Positions 1-10,603 of a stretch of DNA of 64,000 bases are shown one piece after another. The notes under the pieces are model-generated. The model saw nothing but the letters and a program-made list of their open reading frames with translations. It was not told the origin of the DNA and searched no databases. The position numbers and the translations under genes are program-made. This DNA is from CAVVIH01 sp963748295. Its GTDB lineage: Bacteria > Acidobacteriota > Vicinamibacteria > Vicinamibacterales > 2-12-FULL-66-21. Every line of letters begins with the position of its first letter. Positions within the stretch are counted from its first letter, which is position 1. Location of the stretch: the NCBI GenBank assembly GCA_963748295.1, contig CAVVIH010000002.1, positions 1 through 64,000 of the forward strand, in the 5' to 3' direction.

Positions 1-198
1 GAACTGCGCCTGACCGTAGACGCTCAGGTCGCCGTAACCGAGATCGTCGGCCTGAATGAGCAAGATGTTCGGCCGGGCCGGCGGCGGCTGTCCCGGACCC
101 GCAGGCTGCGCGGCGGCTAGACCGAAGAGCCCGACGATGGCTAACAGAGCGAGTCTTACCACGGCGTAGAAAGTAGCACGCGAAGTGCCCAAACCCAT
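1..198 (-). CDS. Sulfatase, N-terminal part (cut by window edge)
   Basis: Only the first 66 codons are present; the rest lies outside the window. The ATG at 198 gives a signal peptide (hydrophobic stretch about residues 13-30, ending near Ala-Ala-Ala) followed by PNILLIQADDLGYGDL, the classic opening strand of the alkaline-phosphatase/sulfatase fold, in which the Asp pair (residues 51-52) binds the catalytic Ca2+ or Mg2+. A GTG at 162 is an alternative start but would shorten the signal peptide. It is the last of four same-strand genes, 30 bases after a sugar-acid dehydratase, which suggests that it desulfates an extracellular or periplasmic carbohydrate feeding that pathway. The catalytic formylglycine site is not in view, so substrate class and activity cannot be judged. 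Confidence 0.8.
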   Translation of the reverse strand, partial: MGLGTSRATFYAVVRLALLAIVGLFGLAAAQPAGPGQPPPARPNILLIQADDLGYGDLSVYGQAQF

Positions 199-228
199 TC
201 TCGTGTCCTGGACGGTCGATCGCTGTCC

Positions 229-1959
<1,731 letters not shown>

Positions 1960-1963
<4 letters not shown>

Positions 1964-2880
1964 ACGGTCTGCTCGCGAAGCGCGCGTGCGACCGGCGCAA
2001 GACGATCGAGTTGCGTCCGATCGAGCGGCGAGACAAATGGTGGAATGGAACCCGTCGGCGCGATGCCGGCGAGCTCGGTTCCGTGATGAAGGACGCGCGC
2101 GGGTCCCCACGAGTCGCGCAGGTCCTCGAACGGGAGAAACCTGGAACGGATGGCTTCAGCTTCGGTCCAGTTCTTCTCCTGACATGCGGCAAAGAGCGCG
2201 GCGCATGGCTCAGGTGCGATGCATCCCGAGCCGGTCGTGAACCCCGTGAGATTGAAGTCACGCATGTGCACGACCGCGGGCCGTTCGCCGATCCCGCTGA
2301 CCACGCGCGCGCGATCGACGCGGCGCAGCAGCCCGTCGAGATACGCGTCGTGCGCCGGGTCGTCTCGAACGACCGCGTACTTGATCGCAATCGCGAGGCC
2401 GTCATTCATCAGACGCCCGACCGCGTCGAGCCCCGCTTCCTTGTCCGAACCGAATCCATCCTCGGACTTCAGATACAGGACGAGCGGCATGCCGGCCTCG
2501 TCGGCAATCTCGCGCAGGCCTGCCTCCATGCCATGGGCGTCGCGCGGATCGGCGCAGGGCAGCATCATCGCGGTCCGGAATGCATGACGGCGGAGCAAGC
2601 GCGCCTGATCCACCGCGCGGCCGAACGACGGTCCGAGGCTCGGAATGGCCCAGCGCGACGGCCCGAATCCCGACAACCAGCCGAGGAGCATTTCGTACTC
2701 GTCGAGCGTGATGTGGTAGAGGAACGCGTTGCCGCCGTAGATGAACCGCGTGATCCCGCCCGCCTCGATGTGCCGCACGACGCATTCGGCTGCGTCGAGA
2801 TCGAGGCTCCGCCGGGCGTCGCGCTTGCGCGGCATGGGCGGGACCGAGAAGACGCCTTTCAGATCCTGGACGCTGATCAT
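1960..2880 (-). CDS. DapA-family aldolase/dehydratase (DHDPS superfamily)
   Basis: A 306-residue TIM-barrel lyase of the dihydrodipicolinate synthase superfamily, which forms a Schiff base with 2-keto acids. The Schiff-base lysine is probably Lys167 in GLAIAIKYAV, and Tyr136 in LVLYLKSEDG sits where the proton-relay tyrosine is expected. The usual GTTGE loop near residue 50 is replaced by FIYGGNAFLYHIT, so this is a divergent member and not a lysine-biosynthesis DapA. Its neighbours are an MFS transporter (4 bases upstream) and an IlvD/Edd dehydratase (4-base ATGA overlap downstream). They suggest it cleaves or further dehydrates the 2-keto-3-deoxy acid made by the dehydratase. The context role is inference; the family call is firm. 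Confidence 0.85.
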
Positions 2881-2884
2881 TCGA

Positions 2885-4216
2885 TCACATCAATGCAAGG
2901 GCGCAGTTTTGGCCCGCCTTCGCCAGGGCTCCGGCGAGGTCGCCGCCGGAAGTCGCAGCTGAGAGACCAGTATCGCCTCCACCAGCAACGCTCCCGCGAG
3001 TACCGAGCAGACCGCCTGAAAAGCCGCCGGTGAGATCGCGCAGCCACCCCATGATCGACGGCCCGAAGAACCCGCCGAGATTCCCGATCGAGTTGATCAG
3101 CGCAATGCCGGCCGCCGCTGCAGATCCCGTAAGCAGCATCGGCGGGATCGCCCAGAACACGCTCATCACCGAGCGCTGGCCTACCTGACAGATCGTGAAG
3201 CTGAGAACGAGCAGCCACAGATTGCCCTTGAAGGCCACCGCCAGGAACAGGCCGGCCGCGCCGGCAAGCGCGCACGCCGCCACGTGGAGCTTGCGCTCGC
3301 CCGTGCGATCGGAATGGCGGCCGACGAGGACCATCGCGATCAGGGCGGCGGCAAACGGAATGGCCGTCAGGACGCTGATTCCAACTCCGCTCGAGCCGGC
3401 AACCTCCTGCAGCATCGGCGGGAGCCAGAGGAAGATCCCATAGGTCACCGAGGTGTTCATCAGGTAGATGATCGAGAGCAGCCAGACGCGGCCGCTCGTC
3501 AGACTGTTCAGGGCCGATGCGTGGCCCACAGCGCCACGAAGGGCACGTTCCTCGCTCATGGTCCGGGCCAGCCACTCGCGATCTGCGGGCGCCAGCCATG
3601 ACGCCTGCTCGGGCCGATCGGTCATCACCACGAGCGCCATCATACCGAGAAGCACCGCCGGAAACCCTTCGACGAGAAACAGCCACTGCCATCCGTGCAG
3701 GCCCATCACCCCGTTGAGCGACAGCAGCCCTTCCGAGATCGGTGCGCCGACGATGACGGACACCGGCGCCGCCGTCATGAAGAGTGCGTTGGTGCGCGCG
3801 CGGTCGGCCGCGGGAATCCAGTAGGTGAGGTACAGGACCATGCCGGGAAAGAAACCCGCTTCGGCAACTCCGAGCACGACTCGCGCGACGTAGAAGGACG
3901 ACGCGTCGCTAATGAACATCGTCGCCATCGACACGATGCCCCAGACGATCATGATCCGCGCGATCCAGAGACGCGCGCCGACACGTTCGAGCACGAGGTT
4001 GCTCGGGATCTCGAACAGGCAGTATCCAAGGAAGAAGAGTCCCGCCCCGACGCCATATTGCGTCGCGCTGAGACCGAGGTCGCGTTGCAGCTCCCGCGCC
4101 GCGAAGCTGATGTTGACGCGGTCGATGTATGCGACGACGTAGCAGATGAAGGCGAACGGAATCAGCCGGCGCGTCACGCGGCGAATGACGATGTCGCGTC
4201 GAAGATCGTTCTCCAT
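2885..4216 (-). CDS. MFS transporter, anion:cation symporter type (C-terminal frameshift)
   Basis: A 12-helix major facilitator of the ACS (glucarate/galactonate/hydroxyphenylacetate) type, probably importing the sugar acid used by the next two genes. The opening IPFAFICYVVAYIDRVNISF and the loop motif DRARTNALF are typical of the family. ATG 4216 (MENDLRRD) is preferred over an in-frame ATG 28 codons upstream because the extension is polar and not helix-like. After TM11 the frame as read ends in a Gly/Ala tail, whereas the next frame encodes a proper TM12 (AVCSVLAGALLVEAILVSQL) and stops at 2890. The junction is a four-T run (TTTT for TTT on the coding strand, about 3020), a homopolymer insertion. 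First gene of the four-gene operon. Confidence 0.87.
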   Translation of the reverse strand: MENDLRRDIVIRRVTRRLIPFAFICYVVAYIDRVNISFAARELQRDLGLSATQYGVGAGLFFLGYCLFEIPSNLVLERVGARLWIARIMIVWGIVSMATMFISDASSFYVARVVLGVAEAGFFPGMVLYLTYWIPAADRARTNALFMTAAPVSVIVGAPISEGLLSLNGVMGLHGWQWLFLVEGFPAVLLGMMALVVMTDRPEQASWLAPADREWLARTMSEERALRGAVGHASALNSLTSGRVWLLSIIYLMNTSVTYGIFLWLPPMLQEVAGSSGVGISVLTAIPFAAALIAMVLVGRHSDRTGERKLHVAACALAGAAGLFLAVAFKGNLWLLVLSFTICQVGQRSVMSVFWAIPPMLLTGSAAAAGIALINSIGNLGGFFGPSIMGWLRDLTGGFSGGLLGTRGSVAGGGDTGLSAATSGGDLAGALAKAGQNCALALM

Positions 4217-4275
4217 GCGGCGCGCGGACGATACCACAGTGGCGCAGGCCTCCGGTCTCGCGGTAACGGTTGACG

Positions 4276-4284
4276 TGATACATT
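4276..4284 (+). promoter_or_regulatory. Extended -10 element, possible leaderless start
   Basis: TGATACATT is a TGn plus TACATT extended -10. It ends 7 bases before the ATG at 4292, with no Shine-Dalgarno between them. The expected transcription start would fall on or next to the start codon. No good -35 is visible. Confidence 0.35.
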
Positions 4285-4291
4285 GGCCCGC

Positions 4292-5246
4292 ATGCCGCAT
4301 TCACTGATGCCGTCCCCCGCACTTGCCGATTCCGTACTGCACACGATCGGCGGCACGCCCGCCGTCCGTCTTCAGCGGCTCACGGGCAGCGGTTCCGCTG
4401 ACGTGATCGTCAAGCTCGAGGTACTTCAATCCGACCGGCTCCTACAAGGACCGCATGGCCCTCGCCATGATCGAAGGCGCGGAACGGCGCGGCGCCTTGC
4501 GGCCAGGCATGCGCGTCGTCGAGTACACCGGCGGCAGCACGGGATCCTCGCTGGCGATGGTGTGCGCGATGAAGGGCTACGAATTCCATCCGCTGTCGTC
4601 GGATGCATTCTCGGCGGAGAAGCTCGACACGATGCGCGCTTTCGGCGCCGACCTCGAGATCGTGCCGAGCGACGGCGGCAAGGTGACGCCCGCGCTGTTC
4701 GATCGGTTCAAGGCACGGATCGCCGATTTGACGAAGGATCCGAACACGTTCTGGACGAACCAGTTCAACAACGCCGACGCGCTCGACGGCTACGCGGGCA
4801 TCGGCCGAGAGCTGCTCGATCAGGTTGACCGCGTGGATGCGTACGTCGGCGCGGTCGGCACGGCGGGCATGCTCGTCGGCGTCTCGAACGTGCTGAAGAA
4901 GGCTGGCGGCGGAACCCGAATCGTCGCGCTCGAGCCGTCGACCTCGCCGCTCCTCACGACGGGGAAGGCCGGAGCGCATCGCGTCGAGGGCACGGCGGCC
5001 GGCTTCCGGCCGCCACATCTGGTTGACGGTTCGTACGACGAGGCACGCGCCATTGACGAAGAGGAGGCGCGCGCGATGGTCCGCCGCGCGGCCAGGGAAG
5101 AAGGGATCTTTGCCGGGACGTCCACCGGGCTCAACCTGGTGGGCGCGCTGCAGGTCGCACGAGAACTCGGCCCCGGCAAGGTCGTCGCCACCGTCGCGGT
5201 GGACACCGGTCTCAAGGACCTTGCGGGAGACCTCTACAAGCAGTAG
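4292..5246 (+). CDS. PLP-dependent cysteine synthase family protein (frameshifted)
   Basis: A fold-type II PLP enzyme of the cysteine synthase/cystathionine beta-synthase family, about 317 residues. The N-terminal part (HTIGGTPAVRLQRL, then VIVKLE) runs in one frame; from about 4420 the family sequence continues in another frame. Removing one G from the GAGG at 4415-4418 restores the expected YFNPTGSYKDRMAL, which holds the PLP lysine. The substrate loop, usually TSGNTG, reads TGGSTGSSLA, and the phosphate-binding loop, usually GTGGT, reads GAVGTAGMLVG. It is therefore a divergent subfamily whose true substrate may not be O-acetylserine. The stop at 5246 abuts the stop of a small convergent gene. 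The start follows an extended -10 without an SD, so ATG 4292 is preferred to TTG 4283. Confidence 0.8.
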
Positions 5247-5456
5247 TCAGTAGCGCGCCCCGCGGGCGTCGTCCGCACCCGGTCGAGTTTGCCGGAAGCC
5301 GACGTCCGGTCCGATGTCCGAATGGCCCTGCGGTTTCCACCAGGTGAACCAGGTGTGTCCCTTGGCCTTCCCTCGACGAATGTAGAAGATCGCGAACGGG
5401 ACGAACAGAACGATGCAAAGCCCGAGCGCGATCGCGACAGCAGTCCACACTTCCAT
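5247..5456 (-). CDS. Small single-helix membrane protein
   Basis: A 69-residue product with one hydrophobic helix at about residues 5-27 (VAIALGLCIVLFVPFAIFYI), a basic RRGKAKGH flank that predicts N-out/C-in, and an aromatic WFTWWKPQG stretch followed by a polar tail. No family is recognised. It faces the PLP enzyme tail to tail with adjacent stop codons and has its own upstream space shared with the divergent hydrolase gene. It may be a small envelope or cytochrome-associated subunit, but nothing in the neighbourhood supports a specific role. A genuine gene is likely because the frame has a coherent membrane-protein composition. Confidence 0.5.
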   Translation of the reverse strand: MEVWTAVAIALGLCIVLFVPFAIFYIRRGKAKGHTWFTWWKPQGHSDIGPDVGFRQTRPGADDARGARY

Positions 5457-5598
5457 TGCTCAGCCCTCCCGATGCTGCCTCTATGACGTGCAAGCGTGCG
5501 GACCGCTGCCGAGAGCTCGTCTGCAGGAGCACAAGTCCGCTGATAATCTCGAGGTACTTTTCGCGGCGGCGACCGTCCAACGTTCGGAGGTCCTGCCG

Positions 5599-6552
5599 AT
5601 GCTCGCGCTCGGGGTGTGGCTCGCTGCCGCTTTCTTCATCACTGTTCCCGCCGCGCCTGGACGGCTCATCGACGCGGGCGGCCACCAGCTTCACCTGAAT
5701 TGCTCAGGCAAGGGCGGGCCGACGGTCATCATCGAGACAGGCCTGGGCGACTTCTCCTTCGACTGGATCCTCGTTCAGCGGCGTGCCTCCGAGTTCGTGC
5801 GGATCTGCAGCTACGACCGCGCCGGCTATGCGTGGAGCGAGCCTGGCCCGCTGCCGCGAACTTACGATCAGATCAACTTCGAGCTTCGCAGCGCGCTCGC
5901 GGCGGCGGGCGAGCGCGGACCGGACTTGCTCGTCGGGCACTCCTTCGGCGGCGGGATCGTGAGGCAGCATGCGTTGGCCCATGCGTCCGATGTCGCCGGC
6001 CTTGTCTTCGTCGACATCATCGGCGAGCAGCAGTACATCAGGATGGGCCCGCACGCCGGCCGGATCGGGGATGACGCGAAAGGGCGCGAGATACCGGTGC
6101 CGCGCGCAGGACGGGGAGCGGTCGCTTCGAACGCGGCGACACAGGCGGCGACGACGGCATCCGCGGTCGAGGCGCCGTACGATCGGCTGCCTTCGGACCT
6201 GCAGCAGCTTCATGTGTGGGCGGCCGCGCAGCCGCTGCTCGAAGAAGCAGAGAACAGCCAGCGCGAGTGGTCCGCGGAGTACTACGCGCGCTGGGCTGCC
6301 GCGTCGCAGAAGGGCAGCCTCGGCTCGATTCCGCTCATCGTCCTGACGCGTGCGGAAGGCGGGTATGGAAGCAATCTGGACAAGCCGGCGGACGAACTCG
6401 AGCGCGCCCGGCTCGACGCGCAGCGCGCGCTTGCGGAACTGTCGTCAGCCGGCGCTCAGCGGATCGTCAAGGCTGGTCACAACATGCACCTCGAAGCGCC
6501 AGACATCGTCGTCCAGGCGATTCGCGACATCGTCAACGCGGTCCGCCGCTGA
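5599..6552 (+). CDS. Secreted alpha/beta hydrolase
   Basis: A 317-residue alpha/beta-hydrolase fold protein. The start at ATG 5599 is chosen because it is preceded by CGGAGG at a good distance and begins a signal peptide (MLALGVWLAAAFFITVPAAP). The oxyanion region GGPTVIIETGLGD, the nucleophile elbow LLVGHSFGGG (Ser115) and the terminal histidine motif AGHNMHLEAP (His294 or His297) are all present, so it should be an active esterase, lipase or related hydrolase in the periplasm or outside the cell. Substrate unknown. The gene stands alone, divergent from the small membrane protein and convergent with the kinase-like gene that follows 11 bases after its stop. Confidence 0.8.
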   Translation: MLALGVWLAAAFFITVPAAPGRLIDAGGHQLHLNCSGKGGPTVIIETGLGDFSFDWILVQRRASEFVRICSYDRAGYAWSEPGPLPRTYDQINFELRSALAAAGERGPDLLVGHSFGGGIVRQHALAHASDVAGLVFVDIIGEQQYIRMGPHAGRIGDDAKGREIPVPRAGRGAVASNAATQAATTASAVEAPYDRLPSDLQQLHVWAAAQPLLEEAENSQREWSAEYYARWAAASQKGSLGSIPLIVLTRAEGGYGSNLDKPADELERARLDAQRALAELSSAGAQRIVKAGHNMHLEAPDIVVQAIRDIVNAVRR

Positions 6553-6563
6553 GCGCCTCGCCT

Positions 6564-7649
6564 TTAGAGCATCACCTCGCCGAACACCCAGCAGATCAGC
6601 GCATTCGCGCTCGCCATCGTGAAGTCGTCCGTGCCGCGCGGCGAGAACAGCTCCAGCGCGGTCGTCGAGACGGAAATCACGACCGCAAGCACGATCCATG
6701 GGCCGCCCAGACCGTTGCCCAGGACGATCGCGAGGCAGAGAACGAGAGCGCCCACGAGCCCCGATACCGTGCCGCCGATTGATTTTCGGTTGACGTCTCC
6801 AATGCCCCAGACCCGAAGCGTCTGCTTGCCGAAAAGCGCCCCGCCAATTTCAGACAGCGCGTCGCAGGCGATGTAGGAACCCCAGATGAGCGCGAAGACG
6901 ACGGCGAACTGCGCGGGCTGGAAGATGACGGCGAGCCTCGCGCCGAGCGGGACCATGACGAACTTGAAGACGGTCCAGAGCGAGGTGATGAGCAGGCAGT
7001 TCGCGCGGGCGAGCACGCCGTCCATGACGCGCGACTGCGGCCCGTAGAACGCCGCCGCGATGAAGTTGTTGCTGTAGTAGAACGCGAGGAAAATCCAGCT
7101 CGTGATGACGGCGTCGAGCAGGTTGTCCTTGAGGAAGAGCGTCGCGAATCCGGCGGTCGGCGTCTCGACGACGGTCCGGTAGAGATAGTAGAACCCCGAT
7201 GCCGCGAGCACGATGAACCGGCCGCGTCGGCCGATCATGTCGATGATGCGAATGCGCCGCTCCGAGTGGCGCGCCACGAACGCCGCCACGTCGAACGGCT
7301 TGTCCATCCGCGACGAGAACGCCTGCCGGCGCTCGTCCTTGGTGAACCCGGCCCAGTACTTCAGCAGCGCCGCCTTGATGCCGAACCAGATGAATCCCCA
7401 GATGACATAGAAGAACAGGATCCCGCCGGCGACCGCGGCCAGGGTGTCCCAGCTGATGCCGAGGTCGCCGAAGAACGGTCCGCCGCTGCCGACGATGACG
7501 GCAACCAGCCAGTAGATCGTGAGCGCGAGGTTGAAGATGAGCGTGCCGCGGAAGATGCGGTCGGCGGTTCTCCGCCGCGCAAGTAGTAAAGCGTCAGGAG
7601 TCGCGGCGGGGACGGTCTGGGCGGAGTGACATAGGCGGCAAGCTATCAC
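6564..7649 (-). CDS. Dolichol/phytol kinase-like integral membrane protein
   Basis: A polytopic membrane protein of about 361 residues. Its C-terminal third carries the signature of the CTP-dependent polyprenol/phytol/diacylglycerol kinase family: KSIGGTVSGLVGALVLC, then ALELFSPRGTDDFTMASAN, ending in a last helix. The N-terminal half adds about five more hydrophobic segments. It may phosphorylate a lipid alcohol, but the polar N-terminal helices are unlike short members. I prefer GTG 7649. An in-frame ATG at 7757 would extend the protein through an intergenic ACGGAG repeat, which is unlikely to be coding. The product faces the alpha/beta hydrolase tail to tail. Function is by family only. 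Confidence 0.65.
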   Translation of the reverse strand: MIACRLCHSAQTVPAATPDALLLARRRTADRIFRGTLIFNLALTIYWLVAVIVGSGGPFFGDLGISWDTLAAVAGGILFFYVIWGFIWFGIKAALLKYWAGFTKDERRQAFSSRMDKPFDVAAFVARHSERRIRIIDMIGRRGRFIVLAASGFYYLYRTVVETPTAGFATLFLKDNLLDAVITSWIFLAFYYSNNFIAAAFYGPQSRVMDGVLARANCLLITSLWTVFKFVMVPLGARLAVIFQPAQFAVVFALIWGSYIACDALSEIGGALFGKQTLRVWGIGDVNRKSIGGTVSGLVGALVLCLAIVLGNGLGGPWIVLAVVISVSTTALELFSPRGTDDFTMASANALICWVFGEVML

Positions 7650-7686
7650 GGACTGGGAGATCGCGGAGTTAGAGGTGAGGAAGGGG

Positions 7687-7746
7687 ACGGAGCTCACGGA
7701 GACGATTTCAACACAGAGGCACGGAGGCACGGAGGACGCACGGAGG
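7687..7746. repeat. Degenerate ACGGAGGC tandem repeat
   Basis: About six imperfect copies of an 8-base unit (ACGGAGCT, ACGGAGAC, ACAGAGGC, ACGGAGGC, ACGGAGGA, ACGGAGG) lie in the spacer upstream of the kinase-like gene. The type resembles the heptad arrays elsewhere in the window but has an 8-base period. Confidence 0.6.
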
Positions 7747-7771
7747 TTGTGTCCCAATTGGCGTTACAGAC

Positions 7772-7913
7772 GTGGCCTGTGGCGCCGCGCTACGCGCGGC
7801 ACGAATCGGGTCAGTCGCTCAAATGCAAGTGCCTATTGATCAGTGATGCACTTGCATTCGAGCGCCTGACCCGATTCGTCCGGCCCGCCGTAGGCGGGCG
7901 GGCCACAGGCCAC
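7772..7913. repeat. 142-bp compound inverted repeat (cloverleaf-forming)
   Basis: The outer arms GTGGCCTGTGGC/GCCACAGGCCAC pair perfectly over 12 bp. Inside, ACGAATCGGGTCAG, CGCTC and AATGCAAGTGC pair with their complements with only two mismatches. Between outer and inner stems each arm carries its own short GC-rich palindrome with a TAC or GTA turn (GCCGCGCTACGCGCGGC on the left, CCCGCCGTAGGCGGG on the right). The apical loop is 15 bases and contains TGATCA. Folded, the strand makes a stem with two facing side hairpins. It sits between two minus-strand genes. No coding potential is evident. Confidence 0.85.
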
Positions 7914-8036
7914 GCCGGTAAGGGCTCCGATCCTTCTCCGTTCTCACGAGCATCGAGTCGTCGTCTTCCAGGAGATCTTCGTGATCGTCGTGCTCGTCGT
8001 GATAGACGTGGGTCGTACGCCGAGCGAGATCGAACG

Positions 8037-10430
8037 TCATTCCGACCGCAGCGCGCTCGCCGGCGGAATCCTCGCCGCACGCCGCGCCGGGATCAGGCAC
8101 GCCAGCAGCACGATCGCCGAAAGCATCACGATCACGAGCGCAATCGTAGCCGGATCGAGCGGCTCGATCTCGTAGAGCAGCCCGGAGATCAGCTGCCGGA
8201 ACTGAATCGCGCCAACGATGCCGAGCACGACGCCAACGAACGCCGGACGCAATCCCTGCCAGATGACCAGTCCGATGACGCTGCTGGTGCGCGCGCCGAG
8301 CGCGATCCGGACGCCGATCTCGCGCGTCCGCTGGCTGACGACGTAGGCGACGACACCGTAGATGCCGATGGCCGCCAGCGCCACGGCAAGCACGGCGAAC
8401 AGCGAGAGCAGCAGCAGGTAGAAGCGCGGACGCGCGAGCGCGGCATCCTCGAGCGCCTTGAACGTCCCCGGCTGGATGACCGGCAGACGCGGATCCATCG
8501 CGCGCACGACCTCGCGCGCGGCCGACAGCACCTGTCCTTCGGGTTGCGGGCTGCGAACGAGATAGGTCGCCGTCCGGGATTGGGTCTGCACGTGCGGAAC
8601 GTACATCTCCGGTTGCGGCGGCTGCTGGATGTTCGACGACCGCACGCCGGCGACGACGCCGGCGATCGTCCTGACGGTGCCGCGCTCGAGCGAGATCGTC
8701 TTGCCGACGGGATCCTCGCCGCGCCAGAACTCATCGGCCATCTCGCGGCTGATGATCACCGTTGGCTGCCCGTCGGCGCTGTCCCGCGAGTCGAAGAACC
8801 GTCCGGCGACCAGTGGAATCCCCGCCGCTCTGAAGTAGTCGTCGTCTACCGTCCGGTAGAGCGCGCTCGGCACCTGGCCCGGACCAGGGTCGGGCCGATC
8901 GGTCCTGGTGAAGGAGAGCACATTCTCGCCGGGGCCCAGCGGAATGCCGTTGATTCGTCCGACGATTTCAACCCCGGGGATCGCGGTCAGCCGTTCGTCG
9001 AGCTGGTTGAAGGCGCGGACGACGTCCGGCGGCTTCGGGTAGCGCGCCCCAGGGAGCCCGATGGTGAAGATCGTGATGTTGCCGCTCTTGAAACCGGGCT
9101 CGATCGCCTGGAGGCGGTACATGCTCCGAAGCAGCAGGCCGGCGCCGACGAGCAGCATCAGCGAGAGCCCGACTTCCGCGACGAGCAGCGCCGAGCGGCT
9201 CCAGCGTGTCCGGCGCGACCCGGTTTCGCTGCGCACGTTCAGCAGCGAGACCAGCGGCGTGCGGAGGATCTGAAGCGCAGGTCCCAGGCCGAAGAGCAGC
9301 GTCGTCACGCTCGCGGCGCCGAGCGCGAACAGGAACGTCGTCGCGCTGAAGCCGACCTCCGTCAGCCGCGGGATGTTGCCGGGAGCGAGCTGCTTGAGGA
9401 CGTCGACGCCCCACCACGCCAGGATCAACCCGAGCGCCGCGCCCGCTGTCGCGATGACGCCGCTTTCGATCAGCAGGAACTGGACGAGGCGGCCGCGTCC
9501 GGCGCCGAGCGCGGTCCGGACGGCGATTTCACCTTGTCTCGAGGCGCCGCGCACGAGCACCAGGTTGGCGACGTTGGCGCAGGCGATCAGCAGGACCATG
9601 ATCACCGCGCCGAACAGCATCCACAGCGCCGGCTTCACGTCCCCGACGATCTGATCCTGCAGCCGCGAGACGCCGACCGTCACGTTGGTGTTCGCGTCGG
9701 GGAATTCGCGCTCGAGCCGCGCCGCGATGCCGGTCATCTCGGTGCGCGCCGATTCGACCGTCGCGCCGGGCGCGAGCCGCGCGAGCCCATTGAGGTAGAC
9801 GCAGCCGCGGCCGCAGTCCTGATCGTCGTTCTGCACCGGTGTCCAGATCCTCGCGTCGGTGGGATACGCGAATCCCTGCGGCGTGACGCCGACGATCTCC
9901 CACGGCCGGCTGCTCAGTTCGATCGTCGCTCCGACGACGTCGCTGCGCCCGTTGAGCCGCTCCTTCCAGAATCCGTAGGAGACGATAACGACGCGGGGAC
10001 CGCCCGGGCGATCTTCCTCACGGGTGAACTCGCGGCCCATGACCGGCGGAGCGCCAAGCGTCTTGAAGAAATCGGGCGTGACGACGCCGCCGCGCACCAG
10101 CTCCGCTTCGCCGGCGCCGGAGAAGATGAAACCGGCGGTGGAGTAGAGGGCCATCGATTCGAAGCTGCGCGCGTCGTTCTTCCAGTCGAGGTAATTGACG
10201 TGGGCGACAGATCCGCCTACCCCCGGCCCGGGGTTGTCCTTCGCGGTCTGCCAGAGCGCCACGACGCGGTTCGCGTCGGGAAACGGCAGCGGCCGCAGCA
10301 GCACGCCATAGACGACACTGAAAAGGGCCGTGGTGGCGCCGACGCCGAGCGCGAGCGTGAGCACGGCCACCAGGGAGAAGCCGGGCCGTGCGACCAAGGC
10401 ACGGCTGGCGATGCGGATGTCTTGAAGCAT
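8037..10430 (-). CDS. ADOP-type ABC transporter permease (FtsX/MacB_PCD fold)
   Basis: A 797-residue protein with the duplicated acidobacterial permease architecture. It has a first TM after the LQDIRIASRALVARPGF opening, a periplasmic MacB_PCD domain (about 60-230), an FtsX block of three TMs (about 270-390), then a second TM, a second PCD and a final FtsX block ending in the PARRAARIPPASALRSE tail. Such proteins have no ATPase gene beside them, as here. They are thought to move or sense hydrophobic compounds or lipoproteins in the inner membrane, but their function is not established. ATG 10430 is chosen because LQDIR/RYG-type openings directly follow the start in this family; a TTG nine codons upstream is possible. 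Intact reading frame, divergent from the BON gene. Confidence 0.88.
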   Translation of the reverse strand: MLQDIRIASRALVARPGFSLVAVLTLALGVGATTALFSVVYGVLLRPLPFPDANRVVALWQTAKDNPGPGVGGSVAHVNYLDWKNDARSFESMALYSTAGFIFSGAGEAELVRGGVVTPDFFKTLGAPPVMGREFTREEDRPGGPRVVIVSYGFWKERLNGRSDVVGATIELSSRPWEIVGVTPQGFAYPTDARIWTPVQNDDQDCGRGCVYLNGLARLAPGATVESARTEMTGIAARLEREFPDANTNVTVGVSRLQDQIVGDVKPALWMLFGAVIMVLLIACANVANLVLVRGASRQGEIAVRTALGAGRGRLVQFLLIESGVIATAGAALGLILAWWGVDVLKQLAPGNIPRLTEVGFSATTFLFALGAASVTTLLFGLGPALQILRTPLVSLLNVRSETGSRRTRWSRSALLVAEVGLSLMLLVGAGLLLRSMYRLQAIEPGFKSGNITIFTIGLPGARYPKPPDVVRAFNQLDERLTAIPGVEIVGRINGIPLGPGENVLSFTRTDRPDPGPGQVPSALYRTVDDDYFRAAGIPLVAGRFFDSRDSADGQPTVIISREMADEFWRGEDPVGKTISLERGTVRTIAGVVAGVRSSNIQQPPQPEMYVPHVQTQSRTATYLVRSPQPEGQVLSAAREVVRAMDPRLPVIQPGTFKALEDAALARPRFYLLLLSLFAVLAVALAAIGIYGVVAYVVSQRTREIGVRIALGARTSSVIGLVIWQGLRPAFVGVVLGIVGAIQFRQLISGLLYEIEPLDPATIALVIVMLSAIVLLACLIPARRAARIPPASALRSE

Positions 10431-10603
10431 GGTGTGCACGGTCGAGGTAATTGGCAAACGATGTTCCAGTGGCGGCGCTGTTTTTCGCGTGTTTCAGGGC
10501 CAAAACGCGGCGGCGGCTTGGGGGGCCGTGCGTTTGCGGAAAGAGGGTGTCCGCAACCGGGCATAAGATCTGCACTATCGTTGGCAGTGCTCCGGAGGTG
10601 GGA

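Noticed and set aside
5413..5598. Long N-terminal extension of the alpha/beta hydrolase from an in-frame ATG at 5413
   Set aside because: The 62 added residues run across the intergenic region and precede a signal peptide with its own Shine-Dalgarno.
7650..7757. N-terminal 36 residues of the dolichol-kinase-like protein from ATG 7757
   Set aside because: They are encoded by the ACGGAG tandem repeat and a stretch without helix or signal character, so GTG 7649 is the likelier start.
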